64,000 nt of DNA from NCBI GenBank assembly GCA_965248635.1, contig OZ252114.1:496001-560000 (forward strand), written 5' to 3'. The position numbers were made by a program, and so were the translations under genes. Origin of the DNA: CBDAPI01 sp965248635 (lineage in GTDB: Bacteria; Acidobacteriota; UBA6911; RPQK01; CBDAPI01). Positions 23,065 to 31,952 of this stretch are shown in pieces (the stretch's first letter is position 1; every line of letters begins with the position of its first letter). Under the pieces are notes generated by a model that saw nothing but the letters and a program-made list of their open reading frames with translations, had not been told where the DNA came from and did not search any database.

Positions 23065-24447
23065 CTATTTCCCAATGCAGAAGGTCGAGAAGATCTCGTC
23101 CAGAATGTCATCGACGGTCGTCTCCCCGGTGATGGTGCCCAGGCTCTCCAGCGCTTTCCTGAAATCGCAAATAGGAAACTCCTCGCTCAGGCCATCCCTA
23201 TAGGCATGAATCCCCTTCTCCAACCACCGGATGGTTGCCCCCACGGCTTCATGGTGACGAATGTTGGTGAGGAAGAAGCTGTCCTTCTCGACCCCTGTCT
23301 CCGGGGTCACCTCGCGCCAGACAGCTTTCACCAGGTGCCCCAGGCCTTCTCCCCTCAAAGCCGAGGTTGCGACCTTCTGACAACCGGAGTCCTGCAACTT
23401 TTCGGGCAGATCGAGGTGCTGGGGCAAGTCCTGCTTGTTCAAAACCAGGATCGTAGGGCGCTCGCGGACAAGCTCCCAGATTTCTCGCTCACCGGACCCG
23501 AACTCAGCGTTGCCATCCAGGACGAAAAGGATGACATCGGCGCCGGCCAGGTACTCTTTGGTCTTCTCAATACCGAGCTCCTCAACCTCATCTCTAGCCT
23601 CTCGTATCCCGGCTGTGTCGACGAGCCGGGCGGGCAGACCTTCTATGCTGATAGTCTCACTGACCGCATCCCGCGTGGTCCCCGGAACCGCCGTGACAAG
23701 CGCTCGGTTGTTTCTAAGTAAACCATTGAAAACACTGGACTTACCTGCATTAGGAGAACCCGTGATTGCTACTTCTATCCCGGCCCTGACCAGGCGCCCC
23801 AATTCAAATCCCCCGGCCAGCTGCACCAGATCACGGGTGATCTCCTGCAGGCGCTCCACGAGAGTCTCCCTTTCTTCGGGAGTCACCTCATCCTCGACAA
23901 ACTCCAGCGAGGTTTCCATGTGGCTAAGAACCTGGACCAGTTCGGCCCTGACCGGTTCGAGACGCCGCGAAAGCCCTCCGCCCAGTTGCTCTACTGCGAG
24001 GCGAGCCTGGAAGGCCGTCTGGCTCTCGATCAGATCCCGAACCGCCTCGGCCTGGACCAGGTCCAGCTTACCGCTAAGAAAAGCTCTTTTGGTGAACTCT
24101 CCGGGTTCGGCCATTCTTGCGCCCTGGCCAAGCAGCCTTTGTATGATCCGCTGCACGATCAGGAGGCTGCCGTGGCAGGTCACTTCAATGACATTCTCTC
24201 CCGTATAAGACGCCGGGGCGGGAAACCAGGTCACCAGAACCTGATCCAGAACCTCTCCATCTTCACCCGCAATCCGTCCCAGGGTGGACCTGCGGGGGAT
24301 CAGGCCCTCTTCCGAGGAAGGCTGGAAGACGCCCTCTAGAAGGCGCCGTGGACTTGGGCCGGAAAGGCGAATGAGGGCGATTGCACCTTTCCCGGGGGCC
24401 GTCGCCAGAGCAACAATGTGGTCCTCTTCAGAGGCTCTGACTGTCAT
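23065..24447 (-). CDS. mnmE: tRNA modification GTPase MnmE (TrmE)
   Basis: 460 residues from ATG 24447 (MTVRASEEDHIVALATAPGKGAIALIRLSG). The open frame extends further upstream only into the IS630 terminal repeat. Visible: the formyl-THF-binding N-domain, G1 motif GSPNAGKSSVFNGL, GTTRDAVSE, G3 DTAGIRE, G4 NKQD and the C-terminal FCIGK with its functional Cys. It works with MnmG on wobble uridines. jag, its usual upstream neighbour, is now separated by a 4.2-kb insertion, which must have displaced its original promoter or operon. Confidence 0.96.
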   Translation of the reverse strand: MTVRASEEDHIVALATAPGKGAIALIRLSGPSPRRLLEGVFQPSSEEGLIPRRSTLGRIAGEDGEVLDQVLVTWFPAPASYTGENVIEVTCHGSLLIVQRIIQRLLGQGARMAEPGEFTKRAFLSGKLDLVQAEAVRDLIESQTAFQARLAVEQLGGGLSRRLEPVRAELVQVLSHMETSLEFVEDEVTPEERETLVERLQEITRDLVQLAGGFELGRLVRAGIEVAITGSPNAGKSSVFNGLLRNNRALVTAVPGTTRDAVSETISIEGLPARLVDTAGIREARDEVEELGIEKTKEYLAGADVILFVLDGNAEFGSGEREIWELVRERPTILVLNKQDLPQHLDLPEKLQDSGCQKVATSALRGEGLGHLVKAVWREVTPETGVEKDSFFLTNIRHHEAVGATIRWLEKGIHAYRDGLSEEFPICDFRKALESLGTITGETTVDDILDEIFSTFCIGK

Positions 24448-24697
24448 CGTGTCGAGTTGAAGGGAGTCCAGCAGCCACAGGCTGCTAGTGTACTGTACTA
24501 GTGCATCTCGCCATAAGTTCTGAGCCACCCCGGGCGACGTCAGAGCGAAGAGTCATTTTACATGTGATTTCGCTATCGTAAAAGTGACCCGGATTGGGGA
24601 CGAGTGATCGAGTAAAAGTGACCCACCCCAATCAGACCTCTGTTCTAGTTTGTTCGAAAGCAAACGGACAACCAGAACGGAGGCCGGAGTGATTGGG

Positions 24698-26221
24698 ATG
24701 GACCAGTACGAGCTTATCAGAACAGCCCACCGCGTATACGGAAAGAGCATCCGAGAGATCCGTCGGGAGACGGGTCATCACCGGGAAACGATTCGCAAGG
24801 CCCTGACCGGAAAGGAACCCAGGTACCGACGCCGAAAGCCAACTAGATGCCCGGTCATGGATCCGGTGGCTCCGATCATTGAGGGCTGGCTGCTGGGAGA
24901 CCGGGATCGGCAGCGGCGGCAGCGGCACACGGCCCGGCGGATCTGGGATCGGCTGGTCGAGGAGCACGGATTTGGGGGCGCAGAGTCGACGGTACGGCGT
25001 TGGGTTCGGGAGTGGAAAGCGGCGCACGGCTACGGGGCCAGCCAAGCGGTGGTTCCACTGGACCCGGAAGTGGCCCGGGAGGCAGAAGTTTCAGACTGGG
25101 GGACAGCCTGGGTCGAGATGGCAGGGGAGCGGCGGATGGTGAAGCTGTTCATGATGCGCTCACGCTACTCGGGCAAGGCCTTCGTGAGAGCCTATCCCTG
25201 GGAGCGTCAGGAGATGTTCTTTGACGCCCACATGCGAGCCTTTGCCTACTTCCAGGGGATCTTTCGGACCCTGGTGTATGACAACCTGAGCCCCGCGGTG
25301 AAAAAGATTCTGCGGGGCAAGAAACGAGTGGAGCAGGAACGCTTTGTCTCCTTTCGCAGCTACTACACGTACCAGGCCCGCTTTTGCACTCCGGGATTAG
25401 GCCGAGAGAAGGGTGGAGTGGAGGGCCTGGTCGGCTTTGCGCGGAGAAACTTCCTGGTGCCGTTGCCCCGAGTCAAAGACTTCGAACAGCTCAACCAGAT
25501 GCTCTTGGAACGCTGCCAGAAGTATGGCAGTCACCGGATTGCGGTCCGGGAAGATGATCGAACTGTCCAGGAGCGATTCGAGTCGGAGAGATCGCGACTG
25601 CTGCCCCTGCCCCAGCGCCCCTATGACAACTACAAGCCGCTGCGAGTGAAAGTGGATCTCTACCAGACGGTGCGAGTGGACCGCAATCGCTACTCCGTGC
25701 CCAGAGCGTATGTGGGTCGCTGGGTGTGGTCGCATGTGAGCTGCTGGAAGGTGGAGGTGTTTGCAGAGGATCGGAAGATCGCCGAGCACGAGCGAGTTTT
25801 TTCCAACAGCAAGTGGAAGATCGATTCGCTGCACTATCTGGATCTGCTCCAGCAGCGGCCTGGATCGTTTGAAAGTGCCCGGCCCATTCTGCAGTGGCGA
25901 GCCCGCTGGCCTGCGGACTACGAGGTGCTGCTCGCCAGGTTGCGCAGCCGCCTGGGCGAGAACTCCGGCACTCGAGAGTTTATCGGCATCCTGGGCTTGC
26001 ATCAGCGCTATCCGGAAACACTTGTCGAAAAAGCAATTACCCGGGTGCTGGAGCTGCAATGCCCGAGCCTGGCTTCGATCCGGCACTGGATCCGCTACCA
26101 GGAAAGTTCCAGCCGCTCGATCAAGCCCCTGCCAGCCCAGCTGATTCCGGGGATCACGGACCGTCGGGTCGAGAGGATGGCTGTGGCGAGCTTCAATGCC
26201 TTGCTGGGGAGTAGGCGATGA
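24698..26221 (+). CDS. istA: IS21-family transposase IstA
   Basis: 507 residues from ATG 24698 (MDQYELIRTAHRVYGKSIREI); a start at 24650 is possible. An N-terminal helix-turn-helix (SIREIRRETGHHRETIRKAL) is followed by the rve integrase core (MVKLFMMRSRYSGKAFVRAYP, LVYDNLSPAV, EKGGVEGLVGFARRNFLVP, acidic residues consistent with DDE). It cuts and joins the IS ends with IstB's help. Overlaps istB by four bases. Confidence 0.93.
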   Translation: MDQYELIRTAHRVYGKSIREIRRETGHHRETIRKALTGKEPRYRRRKPTRCPVMDPVAPIIEGWLLGDRDRQRRQRHTARRIWDRLVEEHGFGGAESTVRRWVREWKAAHGYGASQAVVPLDPEVAREAEVSDWGTAWVEMAGERRMVKLFMMRSRYSGKAFVRAYPWERQEMFFDAHMRAFAYFQGIFRTLVYDNLSPAVKKILRGKKRVEQERFVSFRSYYTYQARFCTPGLGREKGGVEGLVGFARRNFLVPLPRVKDFEQLNQMLLERCQKYGSHRIAVREDDRTVQERFESERSRLLPLPQRPYDNYKPLRVKVDLYQTVRVDRNRYSVPRAYVGRWVWSHVSCWKVEVFAEDRKIAEHERVFSNSKWKIDSLHYLDLLQQRPGSFESARPILQWRARWPADYEVLLARLRSRLGENSGTREFIGILGLHQRYPETLVEKAITRVLELQCPSLASIRHWIRYQESSSRSIKPLPAQLIPGITDRRVERMAVASFNALLGSRR

Positions 26222-27009
26222 GCCGCGCCAGTGAAGCGGTATTGCTGAAGGATCACCTCAAGGAGCTGCGGCTGCCTACGATGCGGCGAGATTACGCCGA
26301 GTGTGCGCGCCAGGCCCGGGAAACGAGGGCCAGCTACGAGGCGTTCTTGCTGGATCTGGTGAGCCGGCAACTCGAGCAGCGTCGTGCCAATCAGCTGGAG
26401 CGCCGGCTCAAGGAAGCGCGCTTTCCGGTGATGAAAACGCTGGAGAAGACGGATCTCGCACTGTGGCCCACACTGGACGGGGTCGAGGTACGGGAGCTGA
26501 CCGAATGCACTTGGATCAATGAGCGAGAGAACGTGGCTTTGATCGGCAAACACGGTACGGGCAAGACGCATGCGGCCACGATGCTGGGAGTGGAGGCCTG
26601 CCGGCGCGGTCACCGGGTTGGGTTTTACAGTGCTTCGGGCCTGGTCAATACGCTGGTGGAGGCCCGGGAGGAAAGACAGCTGGAGCGAGTGTTTCGAAAG
26701 CTCGATCGCTTTCACCTGATCGTCCTCGATGAGCTCGGCTACATCCCGTTTTCGGAAGAAGGAGCCCAACTGCTATATCAAGTCTTTTCCAATCGTTACG
26801 AGAAGGCTTCACTGCTGGTGACCTCCAACCTGGCCTTTGCCGAATGGACCCGGGTCTTTGGCGATGCTTCCCTGACGGCGGCCCTGCTGGACCGGCTCAC
26901 CCATCGCTGCCAGATCTACGAGTTCGACTGGGAGAGCATCCGTCTGGCCGAGAGTCTCAAACGGCAAAAGAAGAGGCGCCGGCAAAGAGCCAAGTCGAGG
27001 TCAAAATAG
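26218..27009 (+). CDS. istB: IS21-family helper ATPase IstB
   Basis: 263 residues, AAA+ protein related to DnaC. Walker A GKHGTGKTHAATMLG, Walker B FHLIVLDELGYIPFSEEGAQLL and sensor region LLVTSNLAFAEWTRVFGD are visible. ATG overlaps the istA stop (ATGA). It regulates target choice and stimulates transposition. The sequence is intact. Confidence 0.94.
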   Translation: MSRASEAVLLKDHLKELRLPTMRRDYAECARQARETRASYEAFLLDLVSRQLEQRRANQLERRLKEARFPVMKTLEKTDLALWPTLDGVEVRELTECTWINERENVALIGKHGTGKTHAATMLGVEACRRGHRVGFYSASGLVNTLVEAREERQLERVFRKLDRFHLIVLDELGYIPFSEEGAQLLYQVFSNRYEKASLLVTSNLAFAEWTRVFGDASLTAALLDRLTHRCQIYEFDWESIRLAESLKRQKKRRRQRAKSRSK

Positions 27010-27318
27010 CCTTCTGGGTCCCCGGAAGTGTCTCCTGACGGCCACACAGCTATGTCGCCTCGACCGCTGGGTTGGATATCTCCAACAGCAGAGACTTCAA
27101 GGGGGTTAACGGGGCGAGTAGACCACTCAGGGGACCGGGTTGAGTCGGCCGCCGAGAGGGGCACTCCGTTCGGGCTCGCCCTCACTGCGTCCCCTCTCTC
27201 AGTCTTCAGGAACTCGAGGAGATCGTTTCCCAGGATCAGTTACAACAATCTACAACCAGGTGGGGCACTATTACGTGATCAAGCCGGGTCACTTTTCCCT
27301 TGTCATTCCGATACATGG

Positions 27319-28389
27319 ATGTGGATCCAGCTGACCCCGAAGCAGCAGGGTGGGTTGGAGAGGCTGGTACGAGGGGGCAAGACGGAGGTGCGAAAGTACC
27401 GGCGGGCGGAGATGGTGCTGCTGGCCGGCCAGGGAGTGTCGGTGAAGTCGATTGCGCGCCGTTTGGGGACGAATCGCTCCCTGGTCAAGAAATGGCTTGG
27501 ACGTTTCCGAGGCAAAGGCTTACCTGGGCTGGACGATCTGCCGCGATCGGGGCGTCCGCAGAGGGTCCAGTGTCTGGAGCGGACCCAGGTGGTAGCTGCG
27601 GCCTGCCAAGCGCCCGAACAGTATGGCTTGCAGCGTGTACTGTGGAGTCATTCGGCTCTGAGCGAGGCATTGGTTGAGTCTGGATTGGTGAGATCGATCA
27701 GCGCCCGTACGGTAGGGCGGATTCTCCGCCAGGCCCAGATCAAGCCGCATCGGGTCAAGATGTGGTGTCATAGCGAAGATCCTCGGTTTCAGGAAAAGCT
27801 GCGTGACATTGTCAGACTGTACATGGACGCTCCTGTCCGGGAACCGGTGTTGTGCGTAGATGAAAAAAGCGGGATGCAAGCGCTGAGTCGTGCTCGAGGG
27901 TTGATCGGTCCCCAAGTGGGTGGCTGGGGCCGACTCGAGTACGAGTACAAACGGCATGGAACTCGTTGTCTTTTCGCCTGTTTCAACGTGCGCACGGGGC
28001 GAGTCCTGGGCCGCTGTCACCACTATCGAAAACGGGCTGACTTTCTCTCCTTCATGGATCTGGTGGCGGTCCATTATCGACAAAAACGCGTGCACGTGGT
28101 GCTGGACAACCTTAACACTCATCTAGACACCAGCGCGGGAGCCTTCATCAGTGAATGGAATCGAAAGCACCGCAACCGCTTTGTGTTTCACTATACGCCG
28201 ACGCACGGGTCGTGGTTGAATCAGATCGAGCTTTGGTTTTCGATCCTGAGCCGTCGGGTGCTTCGCTACGGAAGCTTCGCAACGGCTCGGGATCTGGTCG
28301 AGAAGGTGGAGGCCTTCATCGAGCAGTGGAACGAGCGGGAAGCCCATCCCTTCCGCTGGACTTGTGAAGGACTTCCTCTGGTAGCTTGA
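27319..28389 (+). CDS. IS630-family transposase
   Basis: 356 residues from ATG 27319, which lies 7 bases after the IS21 boundary; longer upstream frames belong to IS21 end DNA. Helix-turn-helix VSVKSIARRLGTNRSLVKKWLGRF at the N-terminus. The DDE triad is CVDEKSG, VLDNLNTH and HGSWLNQIELWF. The IS21 insertion left the coding frame intact but separated it from its original 5' region, so transcription may now depend on the IS21 end. Confidence 0.93.
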   Translation: MWIQLTPKQQGGLERLVRGGKTEVRKYRRAEMVLLAGQGVSVKSIARRLGTNRSLVKKWLGRFRGKGLPGLDDLPRSGRPQRVQCLERTQVVAAACQAPEQYGLQRVLWSHSALSEALVESGLVRSISARTVGRILRQAQIKPHRVKMWCHSEDPRFQEKLRDIVRLYMDAPVREPVLCVDEKSGMQALSRARGLIGPQVGGWGRLEYEYKRHGTRCLFACFNVRTGRVLGRCHHYRKRADFLSFMDLVAVHYRQKRVHVVLDNLNTHLDTSAGAFISEWNRKHRNRFVFHYTPTHGSWLNQIELWFSILSRRVLRYGSFATARDLVEKVEAFIEQWNEREAHPFRWTCEGLPLVA

Positions 28390-28399
28390 AGGCCCGAGC

Positions 28400-28708
28400 A
28401 TGAGCTTTGAAATGGAGGCCGATCAGGATGCTTTGTCCTGTTTGCTGGAAGGCCACGAAACCACTCGCGGCCTCTACGTTCGCATCTGGGGCAAACACTT
28501 GATCGTGGGTCGGGAGGAGGCTTTCGGGCCCGACAGGGCGCCGCAAAAATCAGATCGAGTTCGTCTGACCTGCCTCAATGCATCGACCTATGGCTTGAGC
28601 GTCAAACGGCATACTGGACGTTGGGAAAAAACGCCCTTCTCAGGCAGTATGAAAGACCTGGTCGAGGTGATGCAAAGCCTCATGCAGCACCTGCTCGCTC
28701 CCTACTGA
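28400..28708 (+). CDS. Accessory protein of the IS630 element, unknown function
   Basis: 102 residues, 10 bases after the transposase and inside the right terminal repeat, so it travels with the element. Recognisable pieces are LLEGHETTRGLYVRIWGKHLIVGREE and VRLTCLNASTYGLSVKRHTGRWEK. No signal peptide or known domain. A second ORF of this kind is not standard for IS630 elements. Confidence 0.6.
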   Translation: MSFEMEADQDALSCLLEGHETTRGLYVRIWGKHLIVGREEAFGPDRAPQKSDRVRLTCLNASTYGLSVKRHTGRWEKTPFSGSMKDLVEVMQSLMQHLLAPY

Positions 28709-28738
28709 GAGGTGGCTCAAGACTTACGGCGAGCTGCA

Positions 28739-29194
28739 CTAGTCCTCGGGAATCACAACGACCCGACGGTGCATCCCTCGTCCATCGCTCTCAGTCCTGA
28801 CCTCCCTCTGGTCGGCAAGGTAGAGATGGATGATTCGTCGGTCGCTGGCCGGCATGGCTTGGAAGTGAAACGGTCTCCTGGACCCTTGTACGCGCTCAGC
28901 TGCCTTTTCGGCGAGCACCTCCAGCTCACGCGTGCGGCTGGCCCGATATCCGCTACAATCCACCACGAACCGGTACTGGCCCTGCGCCTTTCGGTAATAA
29001 ATCTGGCTCACCAGATGATTCAGGGCGTGGAGGAAACGGGCATTCTCAGTGAGGACCAGATCCGTGTCTGGCCCGCTCAATTCGACCACCACCTGATCCT
29101 GGTTGGGCTCCACAGTCACGTCCAGTTCCAATTCCGCCTGTTCCACGAGCTGCTCGGTAAAACGTCGGATTTCGTCAAGGATTTCATGTGCCAT
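28739..29194 (-). CDS. jag: Jag/KhpB-like RNA-binding protein (KH and R3H domains)
   Basis: 151 residues. C-terminal R3H-type segment MPASDRRIIHLYLADQREV, then ESDGRGMHRRVVVIP, preceded by a KH-like region (LTENARFLHALNHLVSQIYYRK). It lies 4 bases after yidC in the usual rpmH-rnpA-yidD-yidC-jag order. The stop TAG coincides with the CTAG into which the IS630 element inserted, so the protein is probably full length. Confidence 0.88.
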   Translation of the reverse strand: MAHEILDEIRRFTEQLVEQAELELDVTVEPNQDQVVVELSGPDTDLVLTENARFLHALNHLVSQIYYRKAQGQYRFVVDCSGYRASRTRELEVLAEKAAERVQGSRRPFHFQAMPASDRRIIHLYLADQREVRTESDGRGMHRRVVVIPED

Positions 29195-29198
29195 ACTC

Positions 29199-30968
29199 CT
29201 ACCTGTGCTTGGCCTTTCTCCCTCTGGGATTCCTTTTGGGAGTGCTGGGCGATTTGGGGACCTCCTTAGACAACTCGGGACTCATCCGTTGCACCATAAC
29301 CTGGAACAGCATTCCGAAAACATTGCTGAAAAGAAAGTATAACGCCAAACCACTGGACACCTTCAAAAAGAGAGCCGTGAAGACCACCGGCATCATCATC
29401 ATCATTTTCCGCTGGGCCGGGTCTCCCCCGCCGGGAGTCATCTTCTGCTGGGCCAGCATGGTGACCCCCATCAAGACTGGCGTGACGAAGGTTGGGTCGT
29501 ACCTGGACAGATCTCCAATCCAGAGAAAGGGCTCTCCTCGGAGTTCAATTGAGGTCCAGAGCATTTTGTAGAAAGCAAACAAGAACGGCATCTGGAGGAG
29601 CAGTGGCAGGCAGCTTCCCAGCGGGTTGACCCCGTGCTCCTTGTAGAGCGCCATGACCTCCTTGTTCATTTCCTGCTTCTTGGGATCGCTGCGGGGCAGA
29701 TCCTTGTACCGGTTCTGGATGGCCTTGAGCTGCGGCTGCACCTCCGACATCTTCTTCATGGAAACAATCTGCTTGTAGCGGATCGGAACCAGTGCCAGAT
29801 TGATCAGGAAGGTGAGGAGAATGATGGCCAGGCCGTAGTTCTGAACAAGCGCGAAAATCCACTTGAGCATGAAAAGTAGCGGCTTGACCAGAAAGGACAG
29901 CCAACCGTAGTCGACCAGTTCTCCCAGGCCCGGGCTAACGCTGCGCAAGACGTCGAGCCTCTTGGGTCCGAAAAATACACGCAGGAGCCCTTCCCCGGTC
30001 CCGCCGGCACGGGCAGAGAGCAGGGTAACCTTCTCGTCTCCGCCTTCGCCCGGCCAGGAATGGGTCATCAGCTGAATCGTGTCCAGGGGCTCGCCCAGAA
30101 TCGCCCGGGCGAAGTATTGGCTGTCCAGGGCCACCCAGTCAGCCCCGTAGAGGGTAACTGCACCCGCCAGGTCACCGGCGTCGTAACGCTCAGTCGAGAG
30201 ACCCACGCCAACTGCGACACTGGGGCTGGAAAAATCACTGGTGGGGGCGATGTCGGGTGGGCCCATGCCGGCACCCAGAGAGATCTGGGCGAGAACTCGG
30301 CGGCCGGCGCTGATAACGCGGGTGCTCACTTCGAGTTCGTACCCGCTGGCGGGAACACGTACCCTCCGCTCGACACGAAGGCCTCCCCGCTGGTAAACAA
30401 ACCGAATCTCGACCGGGGCCTGCAGCGACCGACCCCACACACCTTCAACCTGGTACACCGCCTGGTCGAGGAGGACCTGCAGTTCGGGCTCCTGGGTTAC
30501 GATGGCCAGCGGTCGCGGGAGCGTACCCGGCTCCACCTGGGGTACCAGCTCCAAGGGCTCGCCCTGGGGTCGTGTCCATCGCCACAGGAGGGCCAGGCTG
30601 GCGGGGAACCCCGGACCGTTGTCGGGCACATCCAGGTAGGAAGGCAGCCGGATGCTCTCAATGACCGCTCCGCGGGTAGAGAACTCGAGCTCCAGCTCCG
30701 AGTTTCTAACCGTGAGCAGGTACTCCTCGCCTACCACGTCTCCTTCCCCTGCCGGCAGGACAGCAGCCTCGGGTGCAGGGGGGGGTTCAGTGCGTCGCTG
30801 TGCGGACGGCGGCTCCGGGAGCTCCTCGATGAGTTCCTGCTCAGGTGGCGCGGGTGGAGCAAAAAAGTTCAGCAGTGGGGAGGCGGCCAGCAGGACAATC
30901 GTCGACAGTATCAACGCCAGAAAAAGGCGCTTTTCGTTGTCGTTTTTAGGAGTATCGGGCAAGGTCAT
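29199..30968 (-). CDS. yidC: Membrane protein insertase YidC
   Basis: 589 residues with the Gram-negative architecture. An N-terminal anchor (FLALILSTIVLLAASPLL) is followed by a large periplasmic beta domain (about residues 60-350) and the conserved five-helix core starting YGWLSFLVKPLLFMLKWIF with NYGLAIILLTFLINLALVPIRYKQ. It ends in a basic tail (RNPRGRKAKHR). It inserts inner-membrane proteins with or without SecYEG. Start overlaps the yidD stop (ATGA). Confidence 0.96.
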   Translation of the reverse strand: MTLPDTPKNDNEKRLFLALILSTIVLLAASPLLNFFAPPAPPEQELIEELPEPPSAQRRTEPPPAPEAAVLPAGEGDVVGEEYLLTVRNSELELEFSTRGAVIESIRLPSYLDVPDNGPGFPASLALLWRWTRPQGEPLELVPQVEPGTLPRPLAIVTQEPELQVLLDQAVYQVEGVWGRSLQAPVEIRFVYQRGGLRVERRVRVPASGYELEVSTRVISAGRRVLAQISLGAGMGPPDIAPTSDFSSPSVAVGVGLSTERYDAGDLAGAVTLYGADWVALDSQYFARAILGEPLDTIQLMTHSWPGEGGDEKVTLLSARAGGTGEGLLRVFFGPKRLDVLRSVSPGLGELVDYGWLSFLVKPLLFMLKWIFALVQNYGLAIILLTFLINLALVPIRYKQIVSMKKMSEVQPQLKAIQNRYKDLPRSDPKKQEMNKEVMALYKEHGVNPLGSCLPLLLQMPFLFAFYKMLWTSIELRGEPFLWIGDLSRYDPTFVTPVLMGVTMLAQQKMTPGGGDPAQRKMMMMMPVVFTALFLKVSSGLALYFLFSNVFGMLFQVMVQRMSPELSKEVPKSPSTPKRNPRGRKAKHR

Positions 30969-31198
30969 CTGTGGCTTCCGTCAGACACACCGGGTACCGG
31001 ATCCAGACCCCCGTCCGCCCAGGGATGGCAGCGCAGAATCCGGCCCAACCCAAGGAGAAGACCCCGCAGCAGACCCCAGTGCCTGACCGCCTGCAGCACA
31101 TAGGAGGAACAGGAGGGGTGATAGCGGCAGGTTGGTGGCAGCATCGGCGAGATGAGAATCTGATAGCCGCGAATGGCGCCCAGAACCAGTGTTTTCAT
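30965..31198 (-). CDS. yidD: YidD, membrane protein insertion efficiency factor
   Basis: 77 residues: RGYQILISPMLPPTCRYHPSCSSYVLQAVRHWG, then GLLLGLGRILRCHPWADGGLDPVP. These are the three conserved Cys and the RxxRCHPW motif. Overlaps rnpA upstream and yidC downstream by four bases each, indicating tight coupling. Confidence 0.95.
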   Translation of the reverse strand: MKTLVLGAIRGYQILISPMLPPTCRYHPSCSSYVLQAVRHWGLLRGLLLGLGRILRCHPWADGGLDPVPGVSDGSHR

Positions 31199-31572
31199 AG
31201 CTGCTCCGTCTTTTCTTCAATACGCCCCAGCGCCTTCAGATAATCGTTCTGCAGCCTGGCGAAGGGGGCTCGGGCCGCTGCCTTCCTCACATTCACGACT
31301 AAGTCGAAGCCGGGAGGGGACGGGCTCTTAGTGGTCCGAAACAGCTCGCGAATGCGTCGCTTGATCCGGTTGCGTGTGGCTGCTTTCCCTATCTTCCGTG
31401 ATGCCGTCACGCCCAGACGGTGCTGCTCCAGATTGTTGTGCAGGAAGTAGGCAACCAGGGTGGCCGTATAGATTCGCTTTCCTTGACTGTAGATCCGCAG
31501 AAAGTCTTTTCGCTTGTGAAGACGCTCCTTCCAACTCAGGGTCTGGCTTTCTTGCCTGGTACTCCCATTCAT
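31195..31572 (-). CDS. rnpA: Ribonuclease P protein component
   Basis: 125 residues with KRKDFLRIYSQGKRIYT, HRLGVTASRKIGKAATRNRIKRRIRELFR (the RNR motif) and FDLVVNVRKAAARAPF. It binds RNase P RNA for tRNA 5' maturation. Lies 30 bases after rpmH. Confidence 0.95.
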   Translation of the reverse strand: MNGSTRQESQTLSWKERLHKRKDFLRIYSQGKRIYTATLVAYFLHNNLEQHRLGVTASRKIGKAATRNRIKRRIRELFRTTKSPSPPGFDLVVNVRKAAARAPFARLQNDYLKALGRIEEKTEQL

Positions 31573-31602
31573 TAGGTACGATGGCGTTCGTTGGGAAGGC
31601 GA

Positions 31603-31743
31603 CTAGTCACTCACAGTCAACCTCTTTCTTCCTTTCGCCCGCCGTCTCTTCAAGATCACCCTCCCTGCTTTGCTGCTCATCCGTTCGCGGAAGCCATGCT
31701 TCTTGCGGCGCTTGCGGTTATTGGGCTGAAAGGTCCGTTTCAT
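31603..31743 (-). CDS. rpmH: 50S ribosomal protein L34
   Basis: 46 residues, MKRTFQPNNRKRRKKHGFRE, then RMSSKAGRVILKRRRAKGRKRL. First gene of the rpmH-rnpA-yidD-yidC-jag operon. The final TAG again lies in a CTAG, here without a visible insertion. Confidence 0.97.
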   Translation of the reverse strand: MKRTFQPNNRKRRKKHGFRERMSSKAGRVILKRRRAKGRKRLTVSD

Positions 31744-31952
31744 TGATTCAACCTCAAAGAATCGAAAAGCTCTTATGGTAACAAAACGGCGAGATGCCCA
31801 TCAATCATCAGCCCTGTTCTCCACCGGCGCAAAAGCGCAGGTCCCGCTCCACGGGGTAGATCTTTTGACACTTGTAAAGAATTCCGGATGGTCCTAGTAA
31901 GCTCTTAGTATTGAATAGCACTCCGCAGCGGAGGGAAGTTAATGCCGAAAAC
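31744..31952. other. Intergenic DNA upstream of rpmH
   Basis: Presumably holds the rpmH promoter (minus strand; TTACCATAAGAG lies about 45 bases before the ATG). TTGACA occurs at 31867 on the plus strand without a convincing -10. No gene seen. Confidence 0.35.

Larger units (their letters stand above)
24565..27311. mobile_element. IS21-family insertion sequence
   Basis: Both 28-base ends contain AAAAGTGACCCGG at the same offset from the tip (starts TGATTTCG... and, inverted, TCGGAATG...). Further AAAAGTGACCC-type repeats occur inside the left end. A 6-bp direct repeat TACATG flanks it (24559-24564 and 27312-27317). It carries istA and istB; about 300 non-coding bases lie between istB and the right end. 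Confidence 0.88.
24498..28742. mobile_element. IS630-family element carrying a nested IS21 element
   Basis: Terminal inverted repeats begin CTAGTGCATCTCGCC (left) and CTAGTGCAGCTCGCC (right, read inwards) and match over about 32 bases with four differences. TA duplicated within CTAG fits IS630. Removing the IS21 insertion (24565-27311 plus one TACATG) leaves a roughly 1.5-kb element with transposase and one accessory gene. It sits between jag and mnmE; jag's TAG stop lies in the right CTAG. Confidence 0.85.

Noticed and set aside
24448..24528. N-terminal extension of MnmE by 27 residues
   Set aside because: The extension is translated from the IS630 terminal repeat; homology starts at the ATG at 24447.
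27028..27318. N-terminal extension of the IS630 transposase by 97 codons
   Set aside because: It reads across the IS21 right end and is absent from the family; the ATG at 27319 restores normal length.
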